DNA of 47,541 bases from Ruminococcus sp. Lineage in GTDB: Bacteria > Bacillota > Clostridia > Oscillospirales > Ruminococcaceae. The notes under the pieces are model-generated. The model had not been told where the DNA came from. It ran no database searches and saw only the letters and a list, made by a program, of their open reading frames with translations. The stretch spans positions 1-47,541 of the forward strand of contig JAJPYB010000012.1 of the NCBI GenBank assembly GCA_021205185.1. Reading direction: 5' to 3'. Of the stretch, positions 6,176 through 15,734 are shown piece by piece. The position numbers and the translations under genes are program-made. The number at the start of each line of letters is the position of its first letter. Within the stretch, counting starts at the first letter, position 1.

Positions 6176-9100
6176 CTATGAAGCTATAAACGTGTTGTAC
6201 GAATATGCCTGACCTGAGCGATAAGCGTAAATGCTCTCGGTATTTTCAAATGAAGCTGTCATATAAGTGCCGTCCTCAAGTGAACCGAGTGCTGTCGGAA
6301 ATGCACCGCCGTCGCCAACAATAACCAGAGTTACTGAATCTCCACTTGCGCTGCCAGAATAATACGAGCTGTAATTGCTCGGTACTGTAACGCTCGAAGA
6401 AACATCCTCATAATCGGTATACGACCAGTCGGTAATCTCAGTTATAACATAAGTACCTCGCTTGTCAGTCTGAAGTATTTTGCTTGCAGATTTATCCGTG
6501 CAGTTTAACACAACATAAGTAATACTATCCGCTGTACCGCTCGTATCACCGTCAGCGTAATACTTTACCTCGAACAGGAACGTCTGCTCGGAGTCGTCGT
6601 TCTCTATTTTCTTTTCAACGCTAAAGTAGAGATGCGTAACGTCCGTTTGAACCTCGTTTGTTGTAAGCTCCGTTCCGTCATTCAGAGTAACCGTCGCCGT
6701 ATTTGTCAAGGTGTCGCTAAGCGTGCTTGCGGCAATCTGATCTACCGTTACCTGATACTCAATATAGAAGATTTCGCCTTCTTCAATACTGCTGAACGAC
6801 CACGTTATCTTGTTGCTTCGGTCAGGTCCATAAATCGAAATATCATCCGTCACATCGCCGACCGCTCCGTAGCTGCTCGTACCGGAATTGTACATCTGCT
6901 CATAAACCTTAATCGAGCCTGTCACAAACGTACAGCCGTCCGGAATTGTATCCGCAACCTGTACATTATACGCCGCTACCGTACCGTCTAAGTTGTCAAC
7001 AGCTATACGATAGGTGAGGGTATCGCCGCTAAGAACCGCTAAGCTTGTTGTAGCGTTAGTATTATCTACTGAACGAGCTTCTTCGTACTCAGCTAAGCTT
7101 TCTCCGCCCAGACCGTTTATATCAGTAATTTCAGCAGTATTTGTTACGCCGTAAAGAACGTCCTTGCTCGTTTGAACGTCAGCTTCTCCGGGAACAAACA
7201 GTGCCGTAACCGTTATACAGTCAGGATCAACGCCCGTCTTTGTGAAGTTAAATACAATATCCTTGATAAGGTCGTTTATATTACTTGAACTTACAGATGC
7301 CGTCAGCGTTTGCTGCTCGGTAGCGGTGGTTATTGTTGAAATGGTAAATGTCTTTGTTTCGGTGTTTTGCGTTATGGTATATTCCCGTCGGTCGTAATCG
7401 TAAGTGAAGTCGTGCGTTGTTACTAAGTTATCAACTTCAATTTCCTGATAATACTGCTGAACGCCCTCCGTGTTGGTAACCTCAATTATAATCGTTTTAA
7501 GCAAAAGATTTGTGTTATCAGTATACCAACCGACCTGCGACTGCTTATTGTTATTAGATTGATCGAGTGTGTTTGAATTACAATAATAGGTTTCGTTATC
7601 ATACTCAATCGCTCTGTTGTAATAGTCATAAAGTGTTGTGTTGCTGCCGTCCAAGTAAGTAGGGTTTGAAGTCGTATCAGCTACAACATACTGATTTACA
7701 TCATTCTCTACTCTTTGCGTTCCTAAGATACCCGTTATCAGGGTTACCGTGTTTACGCTGCTTTTAATCTGAACGAGCTTTGTGTCTGTGAGGTAGCGTG
7801 AATCGTCAAGCTGCCAATAGTAAACCATATAGTAGTAGCCTCTGTCGGTGTTTGTGAACGTTTCCTCGCCGCTCCACTTTAAAAGCTCGTCAGCGTTTGT
7901 TATCTCATCGCCCATTTCAAGTGTAAATACATCAGGATTTGAATTGTCAATTACCGTGTTGTACACTCTTACAATAGTCTGACCACCGACCGCTGTTGTG
8001 CTGCTCCAGCTTCCGTCTGTTATTGACGTTTGCGTTGAAAGATTATCAACGCTGTTGTTAGTGAACTTCTCATCAACCCATTCGGCAACCGTCGTATTGC
8101 TGTTGTTTGAAGATGTTAAGTTATATCTGCCGTAAAATGCAAAGCTTGATGTATTGGAAGCAGCATTATTATCGTAATACTCAGTCAATACGTGGTTTGT
8201 GTACTGATTGCTGGCGTCGCCCATTCTCGTTTTATCAGAAATCGCATAAGCTACTCCGACAGAATGGTCAAAGCTATTAAGCGTTGTTGTATTGCTGGTT
8301 GAGTCGCCGATAGTAACTGTATTTGTTGTACCCGCCGTCTGGTCGTTTGAAACCTCAACTGTAATCGTTTCGCCAGCGTTTATATAAGCGGACGGCAACA
8401 AACGCAGGTTTCTTACTCCCGTTGTGTCATACTCAGTATCAACCGCTTCAATCGAGCTTAGCGTGCCGTCAGTATAATTTGCCTGAGTAAGACTGTTGTT
8501 CTGGTCATAGCTGATTGTAACCCATTGCTTACCGCAGGAGAAGTCGTAACACTTATACCTGCCGATTTCAGTCGTTATATCAACCGCTATCGTTAAAACG
8601 CTCGGGTTGTAGCTTACTGTATAATCTGTGTTATAGTACTCAAGGCTTACACCGCTCCCGTTTTCTGTTGTATCAATATAAGAATAAAATTCGCTGTTAA
8701 GCGACGAATCGGTCGTCCAGGAAATATTTCCTCCGCTTTCTGTAGAATTGGTTGAGGAAAGCGAAACGCTCGGCATATTTCCGTTTGAATCGGTGCTTGT
8801 AAACTCAAATTTTCTCGTAATATCACGAACTGTGTCGTAAACAAGCCGCTGCTCTGATAGACCGCCGAGGTTTGCAAGCTCCGTGTTGTTAAGGTAACAA
8901 TATTCCTTTGTGTAGCCATTCATAGTAAGAACGGTATCGTAATGGTCAAGCAGCACTGCCGCAGTTGAAGCCATAGCGTAGTTAAATACAAGCTCCTGCT
9001 TATCCTCGCTGAAGTTGTTTAAGTTTGAATCAAAGAATACTGCAAGCTGCGGATAATATTCATCAACATACCTCCAGCTTGAGTCCGCCATACTAACGCT

Positions 9101-11689
9101 GTAATTCTTGGTGCTGTCGTATGTCAGACCTTCAATTTCCTTGTACTTGTCGGTTGAAGGGGTAGTATAAACTCCTGTCAGATCCCAGTCGTCGTCATAA
9201 GTAAAATTGTTGCCGCTTCCTGCGCATGTACCTGTGTAAGCTGTTGAAACATTGCTGACAACATACCTGTAAGCACAGCTTTGTTCCTCAAGACTTGATT
9301 TTGAAATGTTAAGCGTGCTGTTTGATGTGCTGTCGCAAAACGTAGCAGGGTAGAGCGCATTGGTTATCGTGTCGTAGCTAAAGTCTATGCTACTATCAAT
9401 ACAATATCCGCTGTTAATCAGCTTTTTCGCCACAGCAATATACGGAATATTGTCATCCGTTAGCTGCGTAGTTTTGTCTGTATTGGTATAGGTAGCGGCG
9501 TCTTTATACAAGAAGTAGCCATCGTCGTCAACACTAAAGTTAGTCATAGCTAAGCTGGCAGTAATTTTATGTGAGTAAATGTAGTAGTTTAATGTATCGC
9601 TTGTGGTTCCCGGGTCGCCAATATCTTTTTCTCTCATTCCCGTTGTCTGCATATCATAGTAGCAGTTTACAAGCCTGAATGAAGAATCATACAAAATTGC
9701 GTGGTCTATTCGGTATTCGCCAATAAATGCTCCAATCGAGCTGTCTTCTCCGCCTGTCGTAGAGGTGGTAATTCCGCCGACCTCTCCCGCAACATAGCAA
9801 TTTATAAACAGGTGGTTCTGAGCGTTATAGTTTGTAATATCCGTGCTTAGAGTATTACTTAAAATTATATCATTACAACCAGTATTTGCACTGCTTGCGG
9901 TGGAATAACTGGAACCGCTGTCATTAGAATATGCAAACGAACTTGACATAGCCGTACCGACGTTTCCTCTGATTACGCCCACAAAGCCGCCAATGTCATA
10001 GCCTGAATATTGCATACCAACCGATGAGGTAGAGTAGCAATCCTTAAATACAGCTACTCCCATTCTATTATTATTGTAACAGCGGTAGTCGTCAAAAATC
10101 ATTCCTACAAAGCCGCCCAGTCGGGAAGAGCCTTCTACCGTTCCGCTGGTGTAGCAGTCTTCAAAATAAGCGTTTACACGAGTGTCAACCAGATCTCCGA
10201 CGCCATTCTCCTCGACTTCCATAATAAAGCCCTGACCACCGGAACCAATTACTGCACCTATAAATACGCCTAATCTGTCACTTCCGTAAAGTGTGGAGTT
10301 TGTAAAGCATCTTCGACATACAAGACCGCCCTGAGTACAGGAAATAAACGTACCCGAGTGCGTTCCGCCGTAGTCGTAAACATAGCTGTCGACCACATAG
10401 CTGTCTTCAAAAATTGCAAGATATATGGTTGAATTGCTCATATATCCTTCAATTTCAGAAAGCGTTTCAGGAATTTCCGTGCTCTTTACAACATTATCCG
10501 TGCTGTCGCTTGTATAATCGTAATTCATATTGGTATTTGTCCACGATGCAAAGCAAGCGGTGTGTTGATTTGCAAGAACTATACTGTCTGAAACAGAACA
10601 ATCTCTTACATATACAGAATAATAGCTGTTTCCTAATAAAAAGCAGGCAGCAGATGAGCTGGTAGCTAAAACGCATTCGTTAAAATTGACATTATTAAAA
10701 TAGCAAAAACGGCTGTTTGAACCTAACAAACCAGTGCTAGCTGTAAGTGACATAAACGAGTTGCAAATATCCAAGTCCTGTACGATAACTCGATTTCTAT
10801 CAGGTAAAAGGCAGCAAGCCGAGCCGGTCTTTGACTTGTTAAAGTTTCCGTTATAAAGTGTATGGTTATTTCCGTCAAGCTGCAGCATTGCGGAGTAAAG
10901 GCCTTGCGTAAATCCCCACAGACTATGGCTTGTTCCTGCGCCGCCTAAATTCAAGTCGCAAAGCAGGCAGATGCGAAGCTTATACTTTGAAAACGCAGTT
11001 GAGCTGTCAGCTTCAAAAAGTGCGCTGCTTGTCATTTTGGTAGCATCATTTGATACCGAATAATTTGCTTTATATCTCGCCAAAAGCTTAGCAAGCTGAG
11101 CAGCTGTCGAAATATAATAGGTTCTGTAATTTGTACCAAGCGATTCGTCATAGCTTACCGTATAATAAAGGTTATCCTCAGAAGCGCCAGTTGTAGGAGT
11201 GGTAGCTCCAACTGCTGTTACATCATATGAATTGTCGTCCCCCTCATACATAGTATCAGCAATTTCATCCGTGCTTTGCGTTGTACAAGCTGTTATATCG
11301 TCGTCTGATAATTCGTTGGTATAGCTGATTTTGTAGCCAACAGCACCAGCTACTGCAGTTATCTCATAGCCAGCGTCTATCAATTTTTCAGCGTCCACAT
11401 AATAAACGTACTTATCTTCGTCCGAAACGTCGTCCCATGTATACCAATTATAATCATCGCCTGCTGTATAGGTGTCTGAGCTTACAGTAACTCCTCTTTC
11501 TTTTATAGCAGTCTGACCCATACTTTTAACAAGCGTTGTAGTCATAGAAGTTGTAGCCGCTTCCGCTACAAGCTCCTGCTCTGAAAATAAATCCCAGTCT
11601 AAAGCTGTGCCAACGACTTCAAAGACCAAAAGCAAAGCTGTGAGTGCCGCTAAAACACGTACTTTTTTAGTTCTGATCAGATTTTTCAT
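6176..11689 (-). CDS. Giant secreted adhesin with beta-helix-like, DUF11 and SpaA-like regions
   Basis: The product has 1837 aa and is the last gene of the surface operon. An N-terminal signal peptide (basic start, hydrophobic residues ~12-30, cleavage probably near VAEAA at ~43) directs export. Residues ~190-760 are rich in short Gly/Asn/Ser strands with repeated 'G-G-F-V-G'-type motifs, as in GLUG/right-handed beta-helix adhesins. The middle is Thr/Asn-rich. Residues ~1550-1700 match a DUF11 domain (TYRIAVDNLDGTVAAYNVQV onward, ending in TNTATVTLNDG). The C-terminal ~120 residues resemble a SpaA/Cna-B-like pilin domain. No LPxTG-type motif, transmembrane tail or positive C-terminal tail is present, so it is not anchored in the usual way. 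It follows the sortase gene by 40 bp. Substrate or ligand is unknown. Confidence 0.75.
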   Translation of the reverse strand: MKNLIRTKKVRVLAALTALLLVFEVVGTALDWDLFSEQELVAEAATTSMTTTLVKSMGQTAIKERGVTVSSDTYTAGDDYNWYTWDDVSDEDKYVYYVDAEKLIDAGYEITAVAGAVGYKISYTNELSDDDITACTTQSTDEIADTMYEGDDNSYDVTAVGATTPTTGASEDNLYYTVSYDESLGTNYRTYYISTAAQLAKLLARYKANYSVSNDATKMTSSALFEADSSTAFSKYKLRICLLCDLNLGGAGTSHSLWGFTQGLYSAMLQLDGNNHTLYNGNFNKSKTGSACCLLPDRNRVIVQDLDICNSFMSLTASTGLLGSNSRFCYFNNVNFNECVLATSSSAACFLLGNSYYSVYVRDCSVSDSIVLANQHTACFASWTNTNMNYDYTSDSTDNVVKSTEIPETLSEIEGYMSNSTIYLAIFEDSYVVDSYVYDYGGTHSGTFISCTQGGLVCRRCFTNSTLYGSDRLGVFIGAVIGSGGQGFIMEVEENGVGDLVDTRVNAYFEDCYTSGTVEGSSRLGGFVGMIFDDYRCYNNNRMGVAVFKDCYSTSSVGMQYSGYDIGGFVGVIRGNVGTAMSSSFAYSNDSGSSYSTASSANTGCNDIILSNTLSTDITNYNAQNHLFINCYVAGEVGGITTSTTGGEDSSIGAFIGEYRIDHAILYDSSFRLVNCYYDMQTTGMREKDIGDPGTTSDTLNYYIYSHKITASLAMTNFSVDDDGYFLYKDAATYTNTDKTTQLTDDNIPYIAVAKKLINSGYCIDSSIDFSYDTITNALYPATFCDSTSNSTLNISKSSLEEQSCAYRYVVSNVSTAYTGTCAGSGNNFTYDDDWDLTGVYTTPSTDKYKEIEGLTYDSTKNYSVSMADSSWRYVDEYYPQLAVFFDSNLNNFSEDKQELVFNYAMASTAAVLLDHYDTVLTMNGYTKEYCYLNNTELANLGGLSEQRLVYDTVRDITRKFEFTSTDSNGNMPSVSLSSTNSTESGGNISWTTDSSLNSEFYSYIDTTENGSGVSLEYYNTDYTVSYNPSVLTIAVDITTEIGRYKCYDFSCGKQWVTISYDQNNSLTQANYTDGTLSSIEAVDTEYDTTGVRNLRLLPSAYINAGETITVEVSNDQTAGTTNTVTIGDSTSNTTTLNSFDHSVGVAYAISDKTRMGDASNQYTNHVLTEYYDNNAASNTSSFAFYGRYNLTSSNNSNTTVAEWVDEKFTNNSVDNLSTQTSITDGSWSSTTAVGGQTIVRVYNTVIDNSNPDVFTLEMGDEITNADELLKWSGEETFTNTDRGYYYMVYYWQLDDSRYLTDTKLVQIKSSVNTVTLITGILGTQRVENDVNQYVVADTTSNPTYLDGSNTTLYDYYNRAIEYDNETYYCNSNTLDQSNNNKQSQVGWYTDNTNLLLKTIIIEVTNTEGVQQYYQEIEVDNLVTTHDFTYDYDRREYTITQNTETKTFTISTITTATEQQTLTASVSSSNINDLIKDIVFNFTKTGVDPDCITVTALFVPGEADVQTSKDVLYGVTNTAEITDINGLGGESLAEYEEARSVDNTNATTSLAVLSGDTLTYRIAVDNLDGTVAAYNVQVADTIPDGCTFVTGSIKVYEQMYNSGTSSYGAVGDVTDDISIYGPDRSNKITWSFSSIEEGEIFYIEYQVTVDQIAASTLSDTLTNTATVTLNDGTELTTNEVQTDVTHLYFSVEKKIENDDSEQTFLFEVKYYADGDTSGTADSITYVVLNCTDKSASKILQTDKRGTYVITEITDWSYTDYEDVSSSVTVPSNYSSYYSGSASGDSVTLVIVGDGGAFPTALGSLEDGTYMTASFENTESIYAYRSGQAYSYNTFIAS

Positions 11690-11729
11690 AAGAAACTCAA
11701 GCCACCTTTCTGAAAAATCCTAAAGAAAT

Positions 11730-12458
11730 TCATTCTTCAATATATCCAACCAGCACAGTTCGTGCGGTGTCGTAATCACCTGAACAGGTTGATAAAACAA
11801 CCAACCGAGCGTTTACAAGGCTTTCAGGCTCAAACTCTGCGCTCGTAACAGCGCATTCTGAAAGCTCGTTTAAATATAGAAGTCTATCCGACTCAGCAGG
11901 GTGAGAAACGCTGTAAATAAAGCTGTCGTTTTCAACTACCGCGCAAGCGATAAACTTGATAGTGCATTTCTCATCTGGCAAAATAAGCGTACTGCTCGGG
12001 TGCGAGTCGAAATATTCCTGCTCACGGAAGCTTAACAGGGGAGCAAAAACGTATTTGTTGCTCCAGTTGTGTCCATAAATAATAGAGTTAAAATCGCTGA
12101 AGTCCGAGCTGTTTCTGTAATCCAAAAACGGACAGCCTCGCTCGTACTCGCTTTTATCGAAGCCGTGCGTGAGGTAAAATTCATTGTCCTCGCTTTGAAC
12201 GATAGGGAAGTCAATCTCCGTGTCCTCGATTGTAAGCCACGCTACCGTATCCTCGTTAATTTTTAAAGCGTCGGCAAGATAATTTCCCTCATCACTTTCA
12301 TCAGGCTTTGCATTTTTGATAATTTCCGCCTGCTCTTTGTCCGCCTGCTCGCTTTTTATGATAATAAACCTTACCACCAAAGCCGCAACCGCCAGAATCA
12401 ATATAATAACAAGCAGCGCCAAACCTACTCGTCTTACCCTGTGTGATTTATGATTCAT
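11730..12458 (-). CDS. srtB: Class B sortase
   Basis: The product has 242 aa from the ATG at 12458; an in-frame TTG at 12470 is possible but neither has a strong ribosome binding site. One N-terminal membrane segment (~12-34) anchors it outward. The catalytic triad is visible as His130 in IIYGHNW, Cys225 in VVLSTCSG and Arg233 in DTARTVLVG. The FxLTHG and RGCPFLDYRN segments fit class B enzymes. It should cleave a sorting motif and attach or polymerise surface proteins; the best candidate substrate in the operon is the PPNTG protein at 13634-14398. The start lies within the end of the upstream gene, which suggests coupled translation. Confidence 0.9.
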   Translation of the reverse strand: MNHKSHRVRRVGLALLVIILILAVAALVVRFIIIKSEQADKEQAEIIKNAKPDESDEGNYLADALKINEDTVAWLTIEDTEIDFPIVQSEDNEFYLTHGFDKSEYERGCPFLDYRNSSDFSDFNSIIYGHNWSNKYVFAPLLSFREQEYFDSHPSSTLILPDEKCTIKFIACAVVENDSFIYSVSHPAESDRLLYLNELSECAVTSAEFEPESLVNARLVVLSTCSGDYDTARTVLVGYIEE

Positions 12459-13128
12459 AAACTTCGACAAACTTAGTTACTATATCGCTAAAGCTGATAC
12501 TTGCTACCGAATCAACAGTAATAGCCTGCGCTGTAACGACAATGTTAAACTCTTCCTCAAAATATTGGTATTCTGCCTTTGTGACAGGAAATGTTATGTA
12601 GTTAAAAAGCTTTTCGGTGCTTGCCTCAGCTTCAAGCTGTTGAAGCTCTATAGTCGAGTTATCTAACATATAGTAATAATACCCTTCATAGTAGTAAAAG
12701 CTAGAGTTATTGCAGGTAATATTTGCGCCGTCAATCGTTACAAACGCCGTGTTGCCGTCAGAAAGCAATATAGCCTTCAAAATAGCATTTTCAGTATCAT
12801 CATCAACAGCCTTGCCGTTAGCGTCGGTTACATTAACCATTATTCTGACGTAAACTGCTTCGCCTGAGTTGTTGTAAACGTAAGGGTCCTTGTCAATCGT
12901 AGTGCCGGGCTCGCTGTGCTTTGCCGCTTCGCTGCCCGTTGAAGTCCAGTTCGGCTCAAGCAGCTGAATTTCAGGCGTTGTGCCGCTGACCTCGTTGTCA
13001 ACTCTGTCCTGACTTGTGAAAAAGGCGTAGGAAATCCCTGCAACCACAAGGGCAACAGCAAGAACAAAAATACTTATCACACGGTAAGAATGCTTACCGC
13101 TGAAAATTTTCTTTATTTTCGTCCTCAC
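12448..13128 (-). CDS. BsaA/TasA-like SipW-dependent secreted protein
   Basis: The product has 226 aa and starts at a GTG that overlaps the signal peptidase stop codon (GTGA), with GGAGG eight bases upstream. The N-terminus is a basic segment plus hydrophobic helix (residues ~17-35) ending ISYAFFTSQDRVDNEVSG. This matches the 'A-x-F-T-S-x-D-x-V-x-N' cleavage region of BsaA/TasA-type biofilm matrix proteins processed by SipW. The mature part has a beta-sandwich pattern with YVRIMVNV. The adjacent SipW-type peptidase is the likely processing enzyme, and the mature protein probably forms fibres or their base. Confidence 0.75.
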   Translation of the reverse strand: MRTKIKKIFSGKHSYRVISIFVLAVALVVAGISYAFFTSQDRVDNEVSGTTPEIQLLEPNWTSTGSEAAKHSEPGTTIDKDPYVYNNSGEAVYVRIMVNVTDANGKAVDDDTENAILKAILLSDGNTAFVTIDGANITCNNSSFYYYEGYYYYMLDNSTIELQQLEAEASTEKLFNYITFPVTKAEYQYFEEEFNIVVTAQAITVDSVASISFSDIVTKFVEVYES

Positions 13129-13637
13129 TTATTACGCCTCCCTTTTATTTTAGCTACAATTTTTATTATAAGACTGACTATCAGATAAATCGCCAGCAGC
13201 GCCAGCAAAACAATCAGCGCAATCTTCACATATTTCTTTCGTAAGTATAACGCCGCGTTTCCGATATACGGAATACCAAACACAATGCACCCTAACACAT
13301 TATCATATGCGATAGGGGAGCTGTCCTCGCTGTCGTTCATATCGCCCTTTGTGTAAATAAGCTCATTTTCAGTATCGTTTTTGGTTACCCTGTGAGTAAC
13401 CACCGTGTTCTTAGCGACTGTGAATGAAATAACGTCGCCAACCTCTATATCCTCCGCCGCCGTGCTGTCAGTTATAATAAGCGTACCGGCAGGGTATATG
13501 TTTTGCATACTTTGCGTTTTAACGGCATAAAGCTTGTAGCCCATAGCACGAAGCGCAAGTAACGCTACTCCCAGTATCAGCAGCAGCGTAAAAGCTACAT
13601 TTAAAAATACGCTTAGTATTTTTCTGAGCTTTTTCAT
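13125..13637 (-). CDS. sipW: SipW-type (ER-type) signal peptidase I
   Basis: The product has 170 aa. An N-terminal membrane helix (~8-30) precedes the catalytic Ser43 in KTQSMQNIYPAGT. His82 in VVTHRVT replaces the Lys of ordinary bacterial signal peptidases, and the acidic GDMNDSED (Asp99/Asp102) completes the ER-type active site. A second helix (~136-160) and a basic tail follow. Enzymes of this group cleave TasA/BsaA-like precursors, which fits its neighbours on both sides. Start and stop overlap the flanking genes by 4 nt each (ATGA and GTGA), a clear sign of coupled translation. Confidence 0.92.
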   Translation of the reverse strand: MKKLRKILSVFLNVAFTLLLILGVALLALRAMGYKLYAVKTQSMQNIYPAGTLIITDSTAAEDIEVGDVISFTVAKNTVVTHRVTKNDTENELIYTKGDMNDSEDSSPIAYDNVLGCIVFGIPYIGNAALYLRKKYVKIALIVLLALLAIYLIVSLIIKIVAKIKGRRNK

Positions 13638-14398
13638 ACTTCGCTCCGCTTATTTTTTCGTTTCTTTATCCAGATTGCTATCAGCATAGCCGCTATCAAA
13701 ATTGCCAGTATTATTATCACCACAATATACATCAGCGTGCTGCCAAAAAATCCTGTGTTTGGCGGGGTATAGCTTTCGTCCACCTCAGCGTAGAAAATCC
13801 AGCGAAATTCTACCTGTCCGTAAATTGAAACTGTGCCGTTTCCTTCTGAAATTATCTCCGTGCCGTCCGCAGTTATCTTTTTAGAACCGTTATCGGCAAC
13901 GCCGTCAAGTCCAGTGCCGTCCCAGTTTACTGTAAATGTCATCTTACCCGAGTCGTTAGGCTCGTAGTAGCCTAAATTTATCGGCTCCTTAGACAGGTCG
14001 GTTTCTCCGTCCGAGGAAATTCCCGAAACGCTTCCGACAAACACCGTTTCGCCGTTTAATGTAATTGTAGCTATTGTATTTTCTTCGAGGTCAATTTCTC
14101 CTGTCTTTGAAACAGGCTCTGCATAGAAGTATATATTATACGCCTTGTCCTCGCGCAGATTTAAGATTTCAATATTCTTTGTGTAGTCAGTATTCGGCTG
14201 CATATCGTCAACGCAGAAATAATATTCTCCGCTTTCAGGAACCGAATTTCCTTCATCGTCCATAACTGTCAGCTCTTCCGGAAGTCCCGCTACCGTGCCG
14301 TCTGGTAGTGCAACCTCCGCAACCGCCGAGAGGGGGTTGCATAAAAGCAGAGCGGCAGTTATAATACACGCCATAGAAATTCTAAAAGCCCTTTTCAT
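13634..14398 (-). CDS. Cell-wall-anchored surface protein with PPNTG sorting motif
   Basis: The product has 254 aa. A signal peptide (MKRAFRISMACIITAALLL with cleavage near AVAEVA) is followed by a ~190-residue beta-rich extracellular part with a NIEILNLREDKAYNIYFYAE stretch. The C-terminus has the full sorting architecture: PPNTGFFG at ~216-223, a hydrophobic helix, then the basic tail KKRKNKRSEV. It is therefore the clearest sortase substrate in the operon. An AAGGGAGAG site precedes the ATG. By position, just before the SipW-type peptidase, sortase and fibre genes, it may be the wall anchor for the fibre. Confidence 0.8.
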   Translation of the reverse strand: MKRAFRISMACIITAALLLCNPLSAVAEVALPDGTVAGLPEELTVMDDEGNSVPESGEYYFCVDDMQPNTDYTKNIEILNLREDKAYNIYFYAEPVSKTGEIDLEENTIATITLNGETVFVGSVSGISSDGETDLSKEPINLGYYEPNDSGKMTFTVNWDGTGLDGVADNGSKKITADGTEIISEGNGTVSIYGQVEFRWIFYAEVDESYTPPNTGFFGSTLMYIVVIIILAILIAAMLIAIWIKKRKNKRSEV

Positions 14399-14455
14399 AC
14401 TGCCACTCTCCCTTCATATATTTTTAATTCTCGAAATCTTGTTTACAAGCTGCGT

Positions 14456-15682
14456 TTAATTATTTTCCCAGCTCAATACGTTTGTATTCAAGCCCACAGC
14501 TGTTCCAGTTGAATCACAAACAGTACCTGTTGCATCTACATATAGAGTGCTGCTTGAATTTGCATCAAGATTCCACGTTAAGCTGCTTGAAGGAAGCTCA
14601 ATTGTTCCAATGCCTGCTGTATTAGCGTCAACTGTAACTACCTGAACGCTGTCAAGTCCAACAACAAGATCGTATGTAAACGATGTGTAAGCGTCCTGTG
14701 AAACGCTCTCGTCAAGCTGCATATCAGTTACTAAAAGCTCGCTTGTTGTACCTGCTGAAAGAACGTGGTTATAATAGAATATCCATGTGTCGTCAGTACT
14801 GTCATAAACAGCTGTCCAGTCTGTTGATGTGTAAGAACCAGCAATACCTGTCCAAGTGCCATTTAAAGCGATATTCATAATAATTTCATCGCCTGAACCT
14901 GTTGCTGAGTCTGGATCATATACTGCCTGAATGTAGTAAACGCCGCTTTCTGTATAGCCTGTGCCATATGTAGGTGTATCTGTGCCTGACAGATAAATCG
15001 TATTGCTGAATGTAACATTTGCCGAGTCTACCGTTACCTCCTGAACGAAGTTAAAGGTATAATCTGTGCCGACTAATGCAACATTATCAATCTCGTAGTA
15101 GTTTGTACCGTCAAAGTAGTAGCCTACATAAGAGCTGTCTGAACGCTCAAATATATAAAGACCAGCTACAGTTGGTACAAAGTCAGCAGAAGCTACAGCA
15201 CCTGTTGTAACACCTACTGGTGCGTATACAAGCTGACCGCCTGCCTGAAGTGACTGAACCTCTGAGTAAGCGTTGCCGTTGCCGTCTGCGATTGTTGCAG
15301 TAGTATCAAGCGTTAAGGCACCTGTTGGTACGGTAATTGTGCTAGCAGTTGTATACTGCGAACCGCCATTGTCAAGAGCTGTCTCATAAGTAAGTGCAAG
15401 AGTATCTGTTAAGTCAAGCTTAACAAATGCTGCAACTGTACCTGTATTTACAGCAGCAACCTCCTTGTCCACATTCTGTCCCGGGGTGAGCTGTGTGGTT
15501 GGAATAAATGTTTCTGCAAGAGCTACATTGTAGTCATTTGAAGCGCTAAGCTCATTGGTTACCTCGTCCTTTGAAGTAAACCAAGCGAATGTAGCGCCCA
15601 TAGCAATTATTACCGCCAAAACAACAGCGCACGCTAAAGCTTTCTTTTGTCCTGAAGTTTTCTTCTTTGTTACTGTTTTCAT
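14456..15682 (-). CDS. TasA/BsaA-like SipW-dependent matrix protein
   Basis: The product has 408 aa from the ATG at 15682; an adjacent GTG at 15685 is also in frame, but AAAGGAG is eight bases from the ATG, the normal distance. The N-terminus has a basic start, a hydrophobic helix (~15-33) and ATFAWFTSKDEVTNELSA, the typical SipW cleavage region. The mature part is acidic, very rich in Thr, Ser, Val and Tyr, with almost no Cys or Lys, as expected for an extracellular beta-sandwich fibre subunit. It lies between the two signal peptidase genes. It may be the major matrix or pilin-like subunit of the locus. Confidence 0.75.
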   Translation of the reverse strand: MKTVTKKKTSGQKKALACAVVLAVIIAMGATFAWFTSKDEVTNELSASNDYNVALAETFIPTTQLTPGQNVDKEVAAVNTGTVAAFVKLDLTDTLALTYETALDNGGSQYTTASTITVPTGALTLDTTATIADGNGNAYSEVQSLQAGGQLVYAPVGVTTGAVASADFVPTVAGLYIFERSDSSYVGYYFDGTNYYEIDNVALVGTDYTFNFVQEVTVDSANVTFSNTIYLSGTDTPTYGTGYTESGVYYIQAVYDPDSATGSGDEIIMNIALNGTWTGIAGSYTSTDWTAVYDSTDDTWIFYYNHVLSAGTTSELLVTDMQLDESVSQDAYTSFTYDLVVGLDSVQVVTVDANTAGIGTIELPSSSLTWNLDANSSSTLYVDATGTVCDSTGTAVGLNTNVLSWENN

Positions 15683-15734
15683 CACTTAATCTCCTTTTTC
15701 AAAATTTTCATAAAGATGAATGTTGACCGTGTGT

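Noticed and set aside
8647-8919. 90-codon frame on the same strand inside the adhesin gene
   Set aside because: It is a shifted frame of a long intact gene, with no start signal of its own.
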